Notes: generated by a model not told the origin, from the sequence alone. A stretch of 7,497 nucleotides of DNA from Spirochaetaceae bacterium (GCA_003564775.1 PXEI01000096.1:1-7497); one strand, 5' to 3'; counted from the first letter of the stretch, positions 1-6,503 are shown. Numbers and translations: made by a program.

Positions 1-764
1 GAGGCTGCCCAGTGCACTCCAACATTCTCGAAATACTCAGCAGTCTCGGCCCGGTCCAGGGCCTTGAGTAGTTTAGCCGGGAATCTGGTACCTGCAGCTA
101 GTTCGGCCATCTTGTTCATGCCCTGGCGGCTGGGCACCGGCATAATGCCAGCAACAATAGGAACCTCTATGCCCGCGTGCCGAGATCGTTCCACAAAGTC
201 ATAGAATTCGTGGTTGTCAAAGAACATCTGGGTGCAGATGTAGTCGGCTCCGGCGTCGACCTTGGCCTTGAGGTGCTCAATCTCCAGAAGCCGGTTACTG
301 GTAGCCGGGTGCCCCTCGGGAAAACCAGCCACACCAACTCCAAACCCGGGAAACTGTTTCTTGATGTACGCAACAAGCTCCGAGGCGTAGGTGAAGCCTT
401 CGGGGTGAGGTTCGAAGCTTCGTGTCCCACCGGGTGGGTCACCCCTCAGTGCCATGATATTCTCAATGCCGCTGTCGGCATAGGTTTGCAGAATCTCGTG
501 GGTCTCGGTGCGCGAAGCACTGACGCAGGTAAGGTGCGAAATGACGGTGAGCTTGGAACGCTTGCGAATGTCCAGCACCAAGTCGTGCGTGAGCCCCTTG
601 GTTGACCCGCCGGCACCGTAGGTTACACTCACCGCGTCGGCCTCGAGCGGCTCAAGGTCACTGATTGTCGCAAACAGCGCCTCGGCCGCCTCTGGCGTCT
701 TCGGTGGGAAGAACTCAAAACTAAAGGCGGGTTTGCTTTTTGCGAGTAAGGCTTTGATGTGCAT
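1..764 (-). CDS. metF: 5,10-methylenetetrahydrofolate reductase MetF, C-terminus cut by window edge
   Basis: MetF reduces 5,10-methylene-THF to 5-methyl-THF with an FAD cofactor in the cytoplasm, supplying the methyl group for homocysteine remethylation. About 254 residues are visible and the frame is open to the window edge. The family is usually near 290 residues, so roughly 35-45 C-terminal residues are missing. Visible family motifs are SFEFFPP (15-21, with Glu17 matching E. coli catalytic Glu28), TYGAGGST (48-55), HLTC (77-80), ALRGDPP (105-111, with Asp109 matching E. coli Asp120), CTQMFFD (177-183) and PIVAGIMP further on. The ATG at 764-762 is chosen because AAGGGGG lies 5 nt upstream (776-770) and the protein then begins where short MetF proteins begin. 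It starts 15 nt after the dimethylglycine methyltransferase stop, so it is last in the visible operon and links betaine synthesis to one-carbon metabolism. Identity is secure; the C-terminus and anything after it cannot be seen. Confidence 0.95.
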   Translation of the reverse strand, partial: MHIKALLAKSKPAFSFEFFPPKTPEAAEALFATISDLEPLEADAVSVTYGAGGSTKGLTHDLVLDIRKRSKLTVISHLTCVSASRTETHEILQTYADSGIENIMALRGDPPGGTRSFEPHPEGFTYASELVAYIKKQFPGFGVGVAGFPEGHPATSNRLLEIEHLKAKVDAGADYICTQMFFDNHEFYDFVERSRHAGIEVPIVAGIMPVPSRQGMNKMAELAAGTRFPAKLLKALDRAETAEYFENVGVHWAA

Positions 765-779
765 GAGTTCCCCCTTCCC

Positions 780-1619
780 TTATGATTTTTTGCGGAACTG
801 GAAGATGCCCCAGGACAGTCGGCCCTTTTGGCCGCCTTCCACCCAATGGCGCAGTCCGGTTTTCATTCGTTCGATGTAGTCGCGGCTGACGACCTTGGAC
901 AGCTCCGCGTCACGGACAACGGTTTCGTCGTGAACCCGTTGATAATGCGCGGCCAACTGCGGGGTGTTCTCGTCAAAGCCTATCTCCTCAAACCCAAGGC
1001 GACCAAGCGTCTCCCGATAAAATGACGGACATGCCAGATCTTCCAGGTCAAGCCGTGCCAGGATCGGCCCCAGCTCCTCGGTTTCACAGTCATCGGAACG
1101 CATTGGGTCGGTGAACACCATTCGGCCGCCGGGCTTCAACACCCGAGCAGCCTCTTTGAGCACCTGCTCACGACGGCCGCTATGAAGCATAGCATCCTGC
1201 GACCAGATCAGGTCAAAGCTGTTGTCCTCAAAAGGGATGTCTTCAAAACTGCCGTCAACGACCTCAATTTTGTCCTCAAGGCCAGCCTTGCGATTCTGCT
1301 CACGAGCCCGCTCGTTCTCGACCTCACTCAGGTTCAGCGCGACCACCTTGCAGCCAAAGCGGTCGGCCAGGTAGCGAGCGGCCCCACCATACCCGGAGCC
1401 GATATCCAGCACAACCGAGTCAGGCCCCACCTCGGTGTACTCTGCCATCTGGGCCACCGTGCGGCGGCTGGCAGTGCCAATATCCTCATCAGCGTCTTGG
1501 TAAAGCCCAATATGAATATCCTCACCACCCCAGATTGTGTAGTAGAACGTGTCGGCGTCGCTTGAGTTGTAGTAACTCTGCGCCGTTACCGTTGCTGTTT
1601 CTTCATAGTTTCGTGCCAT
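780..1619 (-). CDS. sdmt: Sarcosine/dimethylglycine N-methyltransferase (betaine-forming)
   Basis: A 279-residue SAM-dependent class I methyltransferase that should carry out the last methylations of de novo betaine synthesis: sarcosine to dimethylglycine and dimethylglycine to glycine betaine (EC 2.1.1.157 type), in the cytoplasm. The N-terminus has the family signature FYYTIWGGEDIHIGLY (25-40). The SAM-binding motif I is VLDIGSGYGGAARYL (70-84), followed by LNLSEVENERAREQNR (95-110), DGSFEDIPF (122-130), WSQDAMLHSG (139-148), LKPGG (151-155) and FTDPM (159-163). This matches the sarcosine/dimethylglycine methyltransferases characterised in Halorhodospira halochloris. The ATG overlaps the preceding TAA stop by one base (TAATG), with AAGGAGAG 5 nt upstream inside the upstream gene, so the two methyltransferases are probably translationally coupled and made in similar amounts. 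It is separate from, not fused to, its partner. How activity divides between sarcosine and dimethylglycine cannot be read from sequence. Confidence 0.93.
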   Translation of the reverse strand: MARNYEETATVTAQSYYNSSDADTFYYTIWGGEDIHIGLYQDADEDIGTASRRTVAQMAEYTEVGPDSVVLDIGSGYGGAARYLADRFGCKVVALNLSEVENERAREQNRKAGLEDKIEVVDGSFEDIPFEDNSFDLIWSQDAMLHSGRREQVLKEAARVLKPGGRMVFTDPMRSDDCETEELGPILARLDLEDLACPSFYRETLGRLGFEEIGFDENTPQLAAHYQRVHDETVVRDAELSKVVSRDYIERMKTGLRHWVEGGQKGRLSWGIFQFRKKS

Positions 1620-2440
1620 TACGCCTCTCCTTCTTGCTTCTCCAGGTACTTCTTGCTGGCAACATGGACAAAGAAGTCAGGCTCGTCGTCGCGGTAGGTC
1701 TCCTTGAAGTCACCGTAGGTCTCTACTGACTGGAACCCTACCTCAAACATAAGTTTGCGCACGTACTCCTTGCGGACCGGGAACATGTTCAAGTAGAACG
1801 TCGATTTGTCAGGGAAGCTATAGCGGAACCGGGCAAGTCCTTCGTCCATGTACTCCGGCTCGGCCGAGACATTCTCTCCGCAGTAGTAGTAGGTGTGCTT
1901 GCTGGAAAATCCGTTGTCCAGAATGGCGTCGTAGTTGCGCTGATCCAGAATCAGCACACCATCATGCTTGAGCATTGCGTAGAACTCAGCCAGAGTCTTC
2001 CGGCGGTCGCGCTCGTCATGGAGATGGGTGAAGCTGTTTCCAAGACACACAATAGCGTCGTAACTCTCTCTCAGGTCTTTGTTCAGCCAACGCCAGTCGG
2101 CATGAACGGTGCGGATAAGATGTCCGCGCTTGCGGCCGTTCTCAAAAGCCTTGGCCAGCATGTCCTGACTACCGTCCGCGCTGGTAACGTCAAAGCCAGC
2201 CTCAATGAGACGCACCGAGTGAAACCCGGTGCCGGTGGCTACATCAAGCACACGTTCGGCCTTGTGTTCCTTGAGAACACGGAGGAAGAAGTCACCTTCA
2301 CTTTCCGCTCGTGCTTCCCAGTCAATGAGCTGGTCCCACTTGTCTACAAAAGCCTCTATGTATTCTTGCTGATAGTGGTCACTCTCGCGAACCGCTATTG
2401 GATCCGTTCCAAAATCTTGTTTGATCTTTGTATCTGCCAT
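1619..2440 (-). CDS. gsmt: Glycine/sarcosine N-methyltransferase
   Basis: A 273-residue SAM-dependent methyltransferase expected to convert glycine to sarcosine and then dimethylglycine (EC 2.1.1.156 type), the entry steps of betaine synthesis. Visible signatures are VRESDHY (17-23), FVDKWDQLIDWEARAESEGDF (31-51), motif I VLDVATGTGFHSVRL (64-78), the acidic motif II residue in TSADGS (86-91), HADWRWLN (113-120), CLGNSFTHL (132-140), DQRNYDAIL (156-164) and KHTYYYCGEN (171-180). These agree closely with the halophile enzymes and distinguish it from animal GNMT. The frame is open upstream to an ATG at 2500, but that start would add 20 residues encoded inside ahcY. The ATG at 2440 is preferred because AAGGAGAG (2452-2445) sits 4 nt upstream and the protein then begins MADTKIKQDF. 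The ribosome binding site overlaps the ahcY stop, leaving a 10-nt gap. The composition looks mildly acidic, as expected for a salt-tolerant cytosolic enzyme. Confidence 0.94.
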   Translation of the reverse strand: MADTKIKQDFGTDPIAVRESDHYQQEYIEAFVDKWDQLIDWEARAESEGDFFLRVLKEHKAERVLDVATGTGFHSVRLIEAGFDVTSADGSQDMLAKAFENGRKRGHLIRTVHADWRWLNKDLRESYDAIVCLGNSFTHLHDERDRRKTLAEFYAMLKHDGVLILDQRNYDAILDNGFSSKHTYYYCGENVSAEPEYMDEGLARFRYSFPDKSTFYLNMFPVRKEYVRKLMFEVGFQSVETYGDFKETYRDDEPDFFVHVASKKYLEKQEGEA

Positions 2441-2450
2441 TCGTCTCTCC

Positions 2451-3911
2451 TTAGTAGCGGTAGTGGTCGGGTTTGTAGGGTCCATTAACTGAGACACCAA
2501 TGTACTCGGCCTGGTCCTTACTCAACGTGGTCAGGTTAGCTCCAATTTTAGATAGATGCAGGCGTGCCACCTCTTCATCAAGTTCCTTGCTCAACACGTA
2601 CACGCCAGGCTCGCGCTTGGTACGATGGAGGTCAATCTGCGCCAGAGTCTGGTTTGTGAAGCTGTTAGACATTACAAAACTTGGATGACCGGTTGCACAC
2701 CCAAGATTCACCAGGCGGCCTTCGGCCAGGAGATAGACACTGTGACCGTCCTGGAAGCGGTATTTGTCCACCTGCGGTTTGATATTGATCTTCTCCACGC
2801 CGGGGTAGGCATTGAGCTTCTCAACCTGTATCTCGTTGTCAAAGTGTCCAATGTTACAGACAATAGCCTGGTCTTTCATCCCAGCCATGTGTTCGGCGGT
2901 AATGATGTCCTTGTTCCCGGTAGTAGTTACGTAGATGTCGGCCTGTGGCAGCGCTTCCTCAACGGTACAGACGGTATACCCGGCCATGCTGGCCTGAAGG
3001 GCGCAGATCGGGTCAATCTCCGAGACCAGTACCCGTGCCTTGAGCGACGCAAGCGCCTCGGCAGAACCCTTACCAACATCACCAAAACCACAGACCATGG
3101 CGGTCTTGCCAGCAATCATTACATCGGTAGCTCGCTTAATGCCGTCTACCAGACTCTCGCGGCAGCCGTACACGTTGTCAAACTTGCTTTTGGTAACCGA
3201 GTCATTCACGTTAATTGCAGGAAACAGCAGCTCGCCACTTTCCTGCATTTGGTAGAGGCGATGTACGCCGGTGGTTGTCTCTTCACTGACTCCACGGATA
3301 TCCGACACGACCCTTTTCCAGAAACCGGCATCGGTGTGCTGGAGGTCTGTCAGGAGCTCGTTGACAATCTTCAGCTCCTGGTTATCGGTGGGTTCATCAA
3401 GCATTGTCGGCTTTTTTTCTGCCTGGTATCCACGGTGGATAAGGAGTGTTGCGTCACCGCCGTCGTCAACAATCTGTTGTGGCCCGTTCCCGTCCGGCCA
3501 GGTCAACGCCTGTTTGGTGCACCACCAATACTCCTCAAGCGTCTCGCCTTTCCAGGCAAAGACCGGAACTCCGCGCGGATCCTCGGGGCTGCCCCCTTTG
3601 GAGGGCGGGCCTACAACTATTGCCGATGCAGCATGGTCCTGGGTGGAGAATATATTGCAACTTGCCCAGCGTACGTCCGCGCCAAGTTCAACAAGTGTCT
3701 CAATAAGCACCGCGGTCTGGATAGTCATGTGCAGGCTGCCCATGATCCGGAGGCCAGCTAAGGGCTGCTCGGCGGCGTACTTCTCTCGTGATGCCATAAG
3801 ACCGGGCATCTCCTGCTCGGCGATATCTATTTCTTTACGTCCGTACTCGGCCAGGCTCAAGTCCTTGACCTTGTGGTCGGTTCTGAGGTCGGTCTTCATT
3901 ATCGTACTCAT
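2451..3911 (-). CDS. ahcY: S-adenosylhomocysteine hydrolase (adenosylhomocysteinase)
   Basis: This NAD-dependent cytosolic enzyme (486 residues) reversibly splits SAH into adenosine and L-homocysteine, relieving product inhibition of the methyltransferases encoded just downstream. All residues I can map from the human enzyme are present: His61 (human H55) in HMT, Asp150 (D131) in DDGGD, Glu211 (E156) in ETTTG, Asn236, Lys241, Asp245 and Asn246 (N181, K186, D190, N191) in the NDSVTKSKFDN block, His356 (H301) in NIGHFD and His409 (H353) in CATGHP. The NAD-binding loop is GFGDVGKG (275-282). The C-terminus is KPDHYRY (480-486), the tail that closes the neighbouring subunit's cofactor site. The length and the extra segment around 102-170 fit the longer bacterial/plant-type enzyme rather than the shorter archaeal one. 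The start has AGGAG (3923-3919) 7 nt upstream. The 50-nt gap before it holds a terminator-like hairpin, so this gene may head a separately controlled part of the operon. Confidence 0.97.
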   Translation of the reverse strand: MSTIMKTDLRTDHKVKDLSLAEYGRKEIDIAEQEMPGLMASREKYAAEQPLAGLRIMGSLHMTIQTAVLIETLVELGADVRWASCNIFSTQDHAASAIVVGPPSKGGSPEDPRGVPVFAWKGETLEEYWWCTKQALTWPDGNGPQQIVDDGGDATLLIHRGYQAEKKPTMLDEPTDNQELKIVNELLTDLQHTDAGFWKRVVSDIRGVSEETTTGVHRLYQMQESGELLFPAINVNDSVTKSKFDNVYGCRESLVDGIKRATDVMIAGKTAMVCGFGDVGKGSAEALASLKARVLVSEIDPICALQASMAGYTVCTVEEALPQADIYVTTTGNKDIITAEHMAGMKDQAIVCNIGHFDNEIQVEKLNAYPGVEKINIKPQVDKYRFQDGHSVYLLAEGRLVNLGCATGHPSFVMSNSFTNQTLAQIDLHRTKREPGVYVLSKELDEEVARLHLSKIGANLTTLSKDQAEYIGVSVNGPYKPDHYRY

Positions 3912-3938
3912 ATACTCTCTCCTATTTCAAATGATGTG

Positions 3939-3964
3939 AAAAAACCGGGGCAGATGCCGGTCTA
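3939..3964 (-). terminator. Terminator-like hairpin with T-run between the kinase and ahcY
   Basis: Reading leftward, the kinase stop TAG (3964-3962) is followed at once by ACCGG (3961-3957), an 8-nt loop, CCGGT (3948-3944) and a run of six T (3944-3939). The stem is 5 bp and GC-rich, and can grow outward by a G-U and an A-U pair. This is the form of an intrinsic terminator, although the stem is short. Only 27 nt separate the T-run from the ahcY ATG and I see no convincing promoter there, so it more likely gives partial termination or protects a 3' end than ends the operon. Confidence 0.6.
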
Positions 3965-4972
3965 AACGCTGACAGTCCATGATTGCTGCTCTAGTGCTGC
4001 GGTGGTTTCTTGTGCCTCTGCCAGTGTGAACTGGGCACCCTGCTTTTCCACAATGCGGGCAGCAACAAATGAGGCAATGCGCCCGGCCTCACCGAGCGAC
4101 GCTCCCTTCTCAAGACCGTACAAAAACCCGGCTGCATAGGTGTCACCCGCACCGGTTGTGTCTACCGCACGCGCCTCAAATCCCGGTATAGCTGCTCGCT
4201 CACCGTCATGGGAGGCTATGTAGGAACCCTGTGCGCCAGCTTTGACCGCAGCCACACCGGCTTGCTCTGCTAGTTCAACCACGGCACGCCGCGGATCGTC
4301 ATAGCCCACCAGAATGTGTGCCTCGTCGCGGTTGGCCAGTACGACATCGACATGCTCCGACACAAGCGTGAGAAAGTCATCCCGGTGGCGCTCCACAGCA
4401 AAGGGATCAGCGACGTCAAAAACTACCTGGGTACCGTTGTCGCGGGCGGTTGCAATGGCGCTGAGCAGGGCGTTTTTCTGAGACACTGTGTCCCACATAT
4501 AGCCTGTGAAGTAGAGGTAGTTCGCCTGGGCAACACGGTCATGCACAACGCGCTCCGGACTGAAGCTCGGACACACACCCAGGCGTGTGCACATAGTGCG
4601 CTCTTGATCCGGTGAGACCAGAACAATGCTGGTACCTGTTTCGCCTGACTCTACCGAAAGCTCGGACTGCACTCCACGTTCACTGAGGCGCGCGGTGTAG
4701 ATGGCGGCCAGGTCGTCGTCTCCCACCACACCAGAGAGTGCGGTAGGCAGACCCAGCGATGCCAGCGTCACCATAGTGTTGGGACATGCCCCACCGGGAG
4801 CGTAGCTTTTTTCGCGGTCTTTGAAGAATTCCAGAATCTCGTCCCCGCGTTCGTTGTCCACCAGCTGCATTGCCCCTTTGTTCAAGCCCAGCTCGTGAAG
4901 CTCGTGGTCTTCAACCGTTACGAGAACATCTATGAGAGGATTCCCTATTCCATATACTGCTACTTTGCCCAT
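3962..4972 (-). CDS. PfkB-family sugar/nucleoside kinase, probable adenosine kinase
   Basis: A 336-residue member of the PfkB (ribokinase) superfamily, probably an adenosine kinase forming AMP from adenosine and ATP in the cytosol. Visible features are the N-terminal strand with GIGNPLIDV (8-16), as in bacterial adenosine kinases, then KGAMQLVD (32-39). PfkB signature 1 lies around GGACPNTMVTLASLG (60-74). Signature 2 is DTTGAGDTYAAGFLYG (271-286), with the anion hole Gly274-Gly276 and catalytic base Asp277. The operon context supports adenosine as substrate: the gene lies between metK and ahcY, and adenosine is the AhcY by-product that must be removed. Its start overlaps the 3' end of metK by 13 nt, with GGAGA just upstream, suggesting translational coupling. 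The family also includes ribokinase, fructokinase and other nucleoside kinases, and sequence alone cannot fix the substrate. The superfamily call is certain, the adenosine call probable. Confidence 0.85.
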   Translation of the reverse strand: MGKVAVYGIGNPLIDVLVTVEDHELHELGLNKGAMQLVDNERGDEILEFFKDREKSYAPGGACPNTMVTLASLGLPTALSGVVGDDDLAAIYTARLSERGVQSELSVESGETGTSIVLVSPDQERTMCTRLGVCPSFSPERVVHDRVAQANYLYFTGYMWDTVSQKNALLSAIATARDNGTQVVFDVADPFAVERHRDDFLTLVSEHVDVVLANRDEAHILVGYDDPRRAVVELAEQAGVAAVKAGAQGSYIASHDGERAAIPGFEARAVDTTGAGDTYAAGFLYGLEKGASLGEAGRIASFVAARIVEKQGAQFTLAEAQETTAALEQQSWTVSV

Positions 4973-6171
4973 GCTAGTTCTCCAATCTCTATGGGAGTGG
5001 AGTTAAGCATGGATGCAAGCTGCTCAGCCTTGTCGGTTCGCTCCCAGGTAAAGGTGGGGCCGCTGCGGCCAAAGTGACCGTAGGCTGCTGTTTCTCGGAA
5101 AACCGGGCGTTTGAGATTGAGCTCGGACACGATCCCGGCGGGGCGCAGGTCAAACACCTCGCGCACTGCGCTTGCAATCTTGGACTCGGCAACCTTACCG
5201 GTTCCAAAGGTCTCTACGCGTACAGACACCGGAAATGGTACCCCTATTGCGTAGGCCAGGCTTAACTCCGCACGCTCGGCGAGCCCCGCCGCGACAATGT
5301 TTTTGGCAACATACCGAGCCATGTAGGCTGCAGAGCGGTCAACTTTGCTGGAATCCTTGCCAGAGAAGGCGCCGCCCCCGTGACGGCCCATTCCGCCGTA
5401 GGTATCAACAATGATCTTTCGCCCAGTCAGACCGGAGTCACCATGTGGGCCACCAACAACAAACCGCCCGGTGGGGTTCACGTAGTACTTGGTCTTGCTG
5501 TCTATAAGGCCGGTGCGGCCGAGGATAGGTTGAATGATGTCGGAGACAATGGCCTCTTTGATGTCATCATACCCAACCTCGTCGTTGTGCTGATGGCTTA
5601 CTACAACACTATCAATGCGCTTGGGCCTGTGGTCTTCGTACTCTATGGTGACCTGACTCTTGGAGTCCGGTCGGAGCCAGTCGATGCTTCGGTTCTTGCG
5701 AAGCTTGGCCGCGTGCTGAAGGAGCTGGTGCGCCAACATGATTGGAGCAGGCATAAGTTCCGGGGTCTCAAGACACGCATACCCAAACATCATGCCCTGA
5801 TCTCCAGCGCCTTGCTCGTCGTAGAGCCCCTCTCCGGTTGAGACACCTTGTGAGATATCCGGGCTCTGGGAATGAAGGGTGTTCATGACGTTCATGCTCT
5901 CGGCGTCTATTCCATAGGCAGGATCGGTATATCCAATTTCGCGCACAACTTCACGGGCTATTTCCTGTATGTCAAAACTAGCCTCGGTGGTTACTTCTCC
6001 ACCGACCAGCACCATTCCGGTGGTTGTAAAGGTCTCACATGCAACTCGTGAGTCCGGGTCGCCTGCCAGACAGGCGTCCAGCACTGCATCAGAAACCTGG
6101 TCGGCCAGCTTGTCGGGGTGCCCCTCGCTTACTGACTCTGACGTAAAAAAATAGTTTTCGCTTCCGCTCAT
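4960..6171 (-). CDS. metK: S-adenosylmethionine synthetase (methionine adenosyltransferase)
   Basis: MetK joins methionine and ATP to make SAM, releasing phosphate and pyrophosphate; it needs Mg2+ and K+ and acts in the cytosol. The protein is 403 residues, a little longer than E. coli MetK (384). Family motifs in order are SEGHPDKLADQVSDAVLD (15-32, with His18, Asp20 and Lys21 at the active site), ETFTTTGMVLVGGEV (46-60), QSPDISQGV (102-110), the signature GAGDQG (121-126), GGPHGDSGLTGRK (240-252), GGGAFSGKD (265-273, the phosphate-binding loop) and KVDRS (276-280). Residue 274 is Ser where Pro is usual (GKDP), a minor change. The ATG at 6171-6169 has a strong AGGAGG (6185-6180) 8 nt upstream. 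It is the first gene of the operon, behind a promoter near 6298-6325. Its place ahead of two SAM-consuming methyltransferases suggests a copy dedicated to betaine synthesis, though it could be the only metK in the genome. Confidence 0.97.
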   Translation of the reverse strand: MSGSENYFFTSESVSEGHPDKLADQVSDAVLDACLAGDPDSRVACETFTTTGMVLVGGEVTTEASFDIQEIAREVVREIGYTDPAYGIDAESMNVMNTLHSQSPDISQGVSTGEGLYDEQGAGDQGMMFGYACLETPELMPAPIMLAHQLLQHAAKLRKNRSIDWLRPDSKSQVTIEYEDHRPKRIDSVVVSHQHNDEVGYDDIKEAIVSDIIQPILGRTGLIDSKTKYYVNPTGRFVVGGPHGDSGLTGRKIIVDTYGGMGRHGGGAFSGKDSSKVDRSAAYMARYVAKNIVAAGLAERAELSLAYAIGVPFPVSVRVETFGTGKVAESKIASAVREVFDLRPAGIVSELNLKRPVFRETAAYGHFGRSGPTFTWERTDKAEQLASMLNSTPIEIGELAWAK

Positions 6172-6179
6172 TCGTATCG

Positions 6180-6185
6180 CCTCCT
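6180..6185 (-). promoter_or_regulatory. Ribosome binding site of metK
   Basis: A perfect AGGAGG lies 8 nt before the metK ATG and fixes the start. It is the strongest Shine-Dalgarno match in the operon and suggests efficient translation of the first gene. Confidence 0.85.
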
Positions 6186-6219
6186 GTGTTTTCGGTTACG
6201 TGTTGGCATTGTTCACACT

Positions 6220-6309
6220 CGGTATTATCCGCTGCGACTAAACCAACAAAGAACTTATTACCCACAATCTTTTGTGTCCCAATCATTTGGTTATTAGATG
6301 ATACCGACT
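6220..6309. repeat. Widely spaced inverted repeat in the metK leader
   Basis: The right arm (CGGTATCATC read leftward from 6306) and the left arm (GATAATACCG ending at 6220) pair with one mismatch over ten bases; adding the flanks gives 11 of 13. The arm centres are about 80 bp apart. The right arm overlaps the -10 element TATCAT. The arms could be paired operator sites, or could pair in RNA if transcription starts from the upstream TATAAT. They enclose the tandem repeat at 6265-6289. Confidence 0.4.
6265..6289 (-). repeat. Two-copy tandem repeat just after the predicted operon start site
   Basis: Read leftward, CAAATGATTG (6289-6280) and CAAAAGATTG (6274-6265) match at 9 of 10 bases with a 15-bp period. 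Each copy is itself a small dyad, CAA-N4-TTG; the second extends to CACAA-N4-TTGTG (6276-6263). The position, from about the predicted +1 to +27, suits a repressor operator or leader hairpins. No known regulator is recognised. Confidence 0.45.
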
Positions 6310-6325
6310 GAAATTATATAGTCAA
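6298..6325 (-). promoter_or_regulatory. Sigma70-type promoter of the betaine/methyl-cycle operon
   Basis: TTGACT (6325-6320) and TATCAT (6303-6298) each match consensus at 5 of 6 positions, with a 16-bp spacer. The predicted start is near 6291, giving a leader of about 120 nt before metK. A perfect TATAAT (6318-6313) lies within the spacer but has only a poor -35 partner, so it is a possible alternative promoter starting near 6306. Another -10-like GATAAT lies near 6225-6230 with no good -35. Confidence 0.65.
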
Positions 6326-6423
6326 GCGAAACTCGAAAGTTATCTCAGAAAATTGTCCCGACACGGCTCTTTGGCCGTACCCCCGACCACAAGGAGGGTT
6401 TGACCGCCGAAAAACTTCCGCTC

Positions 6424-6452
6424 TTGACAAAAACTCAAACCATGGATAGAAA
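6424..6452 (+). promoter_or_regulatory. Sigma70-type promoter of the PilZ gene
   Basis: A perfect TTGACA (6424-6429) is followed after 17 bp by TAGAAA (6447-6452), which matches TATAAT at 4 of 6 positions. The predicted start is near 6459, about 45 nt before the ATG. The promoter lies back-to-back with the operon promoter, with about 100 bp between the two -35 elements. Confidence 0.55.
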
Positions 6453-6503
6453 CAGCTATACGAGGCAAGCTGCGAACCTCGCACGATAGGCGGCACACAA
6501 ACA

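Larger units (their letters stand above)
6172..6503. other. Divergent intergenic region between metK and the PilZ gene
   Basis: A 332-base non-coding stretch serving two divergent transcripts. The half nearer metK (about 6190-6345) is AT-rich and holds a leftward promoter, a tandem repeat and one arm each side of a long inverted repeat. The half nearer the PilZ gene holds the rightward promoter and two small dyads: ACGGC/GCCGT at 6363-6367 and 6374-6378, and CGAGG/CCTCG at 6461-6465 and 6477-6481. Neither dyad is followed by a T-run, so I do not call terminators. By eye I found no tRNA and no SAM- or SAH-riboswitch pattern I could recognise. Confidence 0.8.

Noticed and set aside
177..605. 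142-codon plus-strand open frame opposite metF
   Set aside because: Again in register with the complement of metF codons; metF motifs are continuous across it on the minus strand.
2441..2500. Upstream ATG at 2500 giving a 20-residue longer glycine/sarcosine methyltransferase
   Set aside because: The extension lies inside the ahcY coding region and has no match to the family N-terminus. The ATG at 2440 has a strong ribosome binding site at the right distance.
2556..3761. Long open frame (401 codons) on the plus strand opposite ahcY
   Set aside because: It is in exact codon register with ahcY, so it stays open merely because ahcY avoids TTA, CTA and TCA codons. Its protein resembles no family I know, while the opposite strand encodes an intact enzyme.
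3965..4060. An internal promoter for ahcY at the end of the kinase gene
   Set aside because: Only weak TTGTGG-like and AT-poor -10 candidates are present, none with a convincing pair and spacing.
6089..6286. 65-codon minus-strand open frame overlapping the metK start and leader
   Set aside because: It is out of frame with metK, has no family resemblance and overlaps the metK ribosome binding site.
6172..6345. A known SAM or SAH riboswitch in the metK leader
   Set aside because: Expected from the gene content, but I could not find the conserved helices or core of the SAM-I, SAM-II or SAH classes by eye. A covariance-model search would be needed to exclude a divergent one.
6363..6378. ACGGC/GCCGT dyad as a terminator
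   Set aside because: Only 5 bp of stem and no T-run on either strand; no gene ends nearby.
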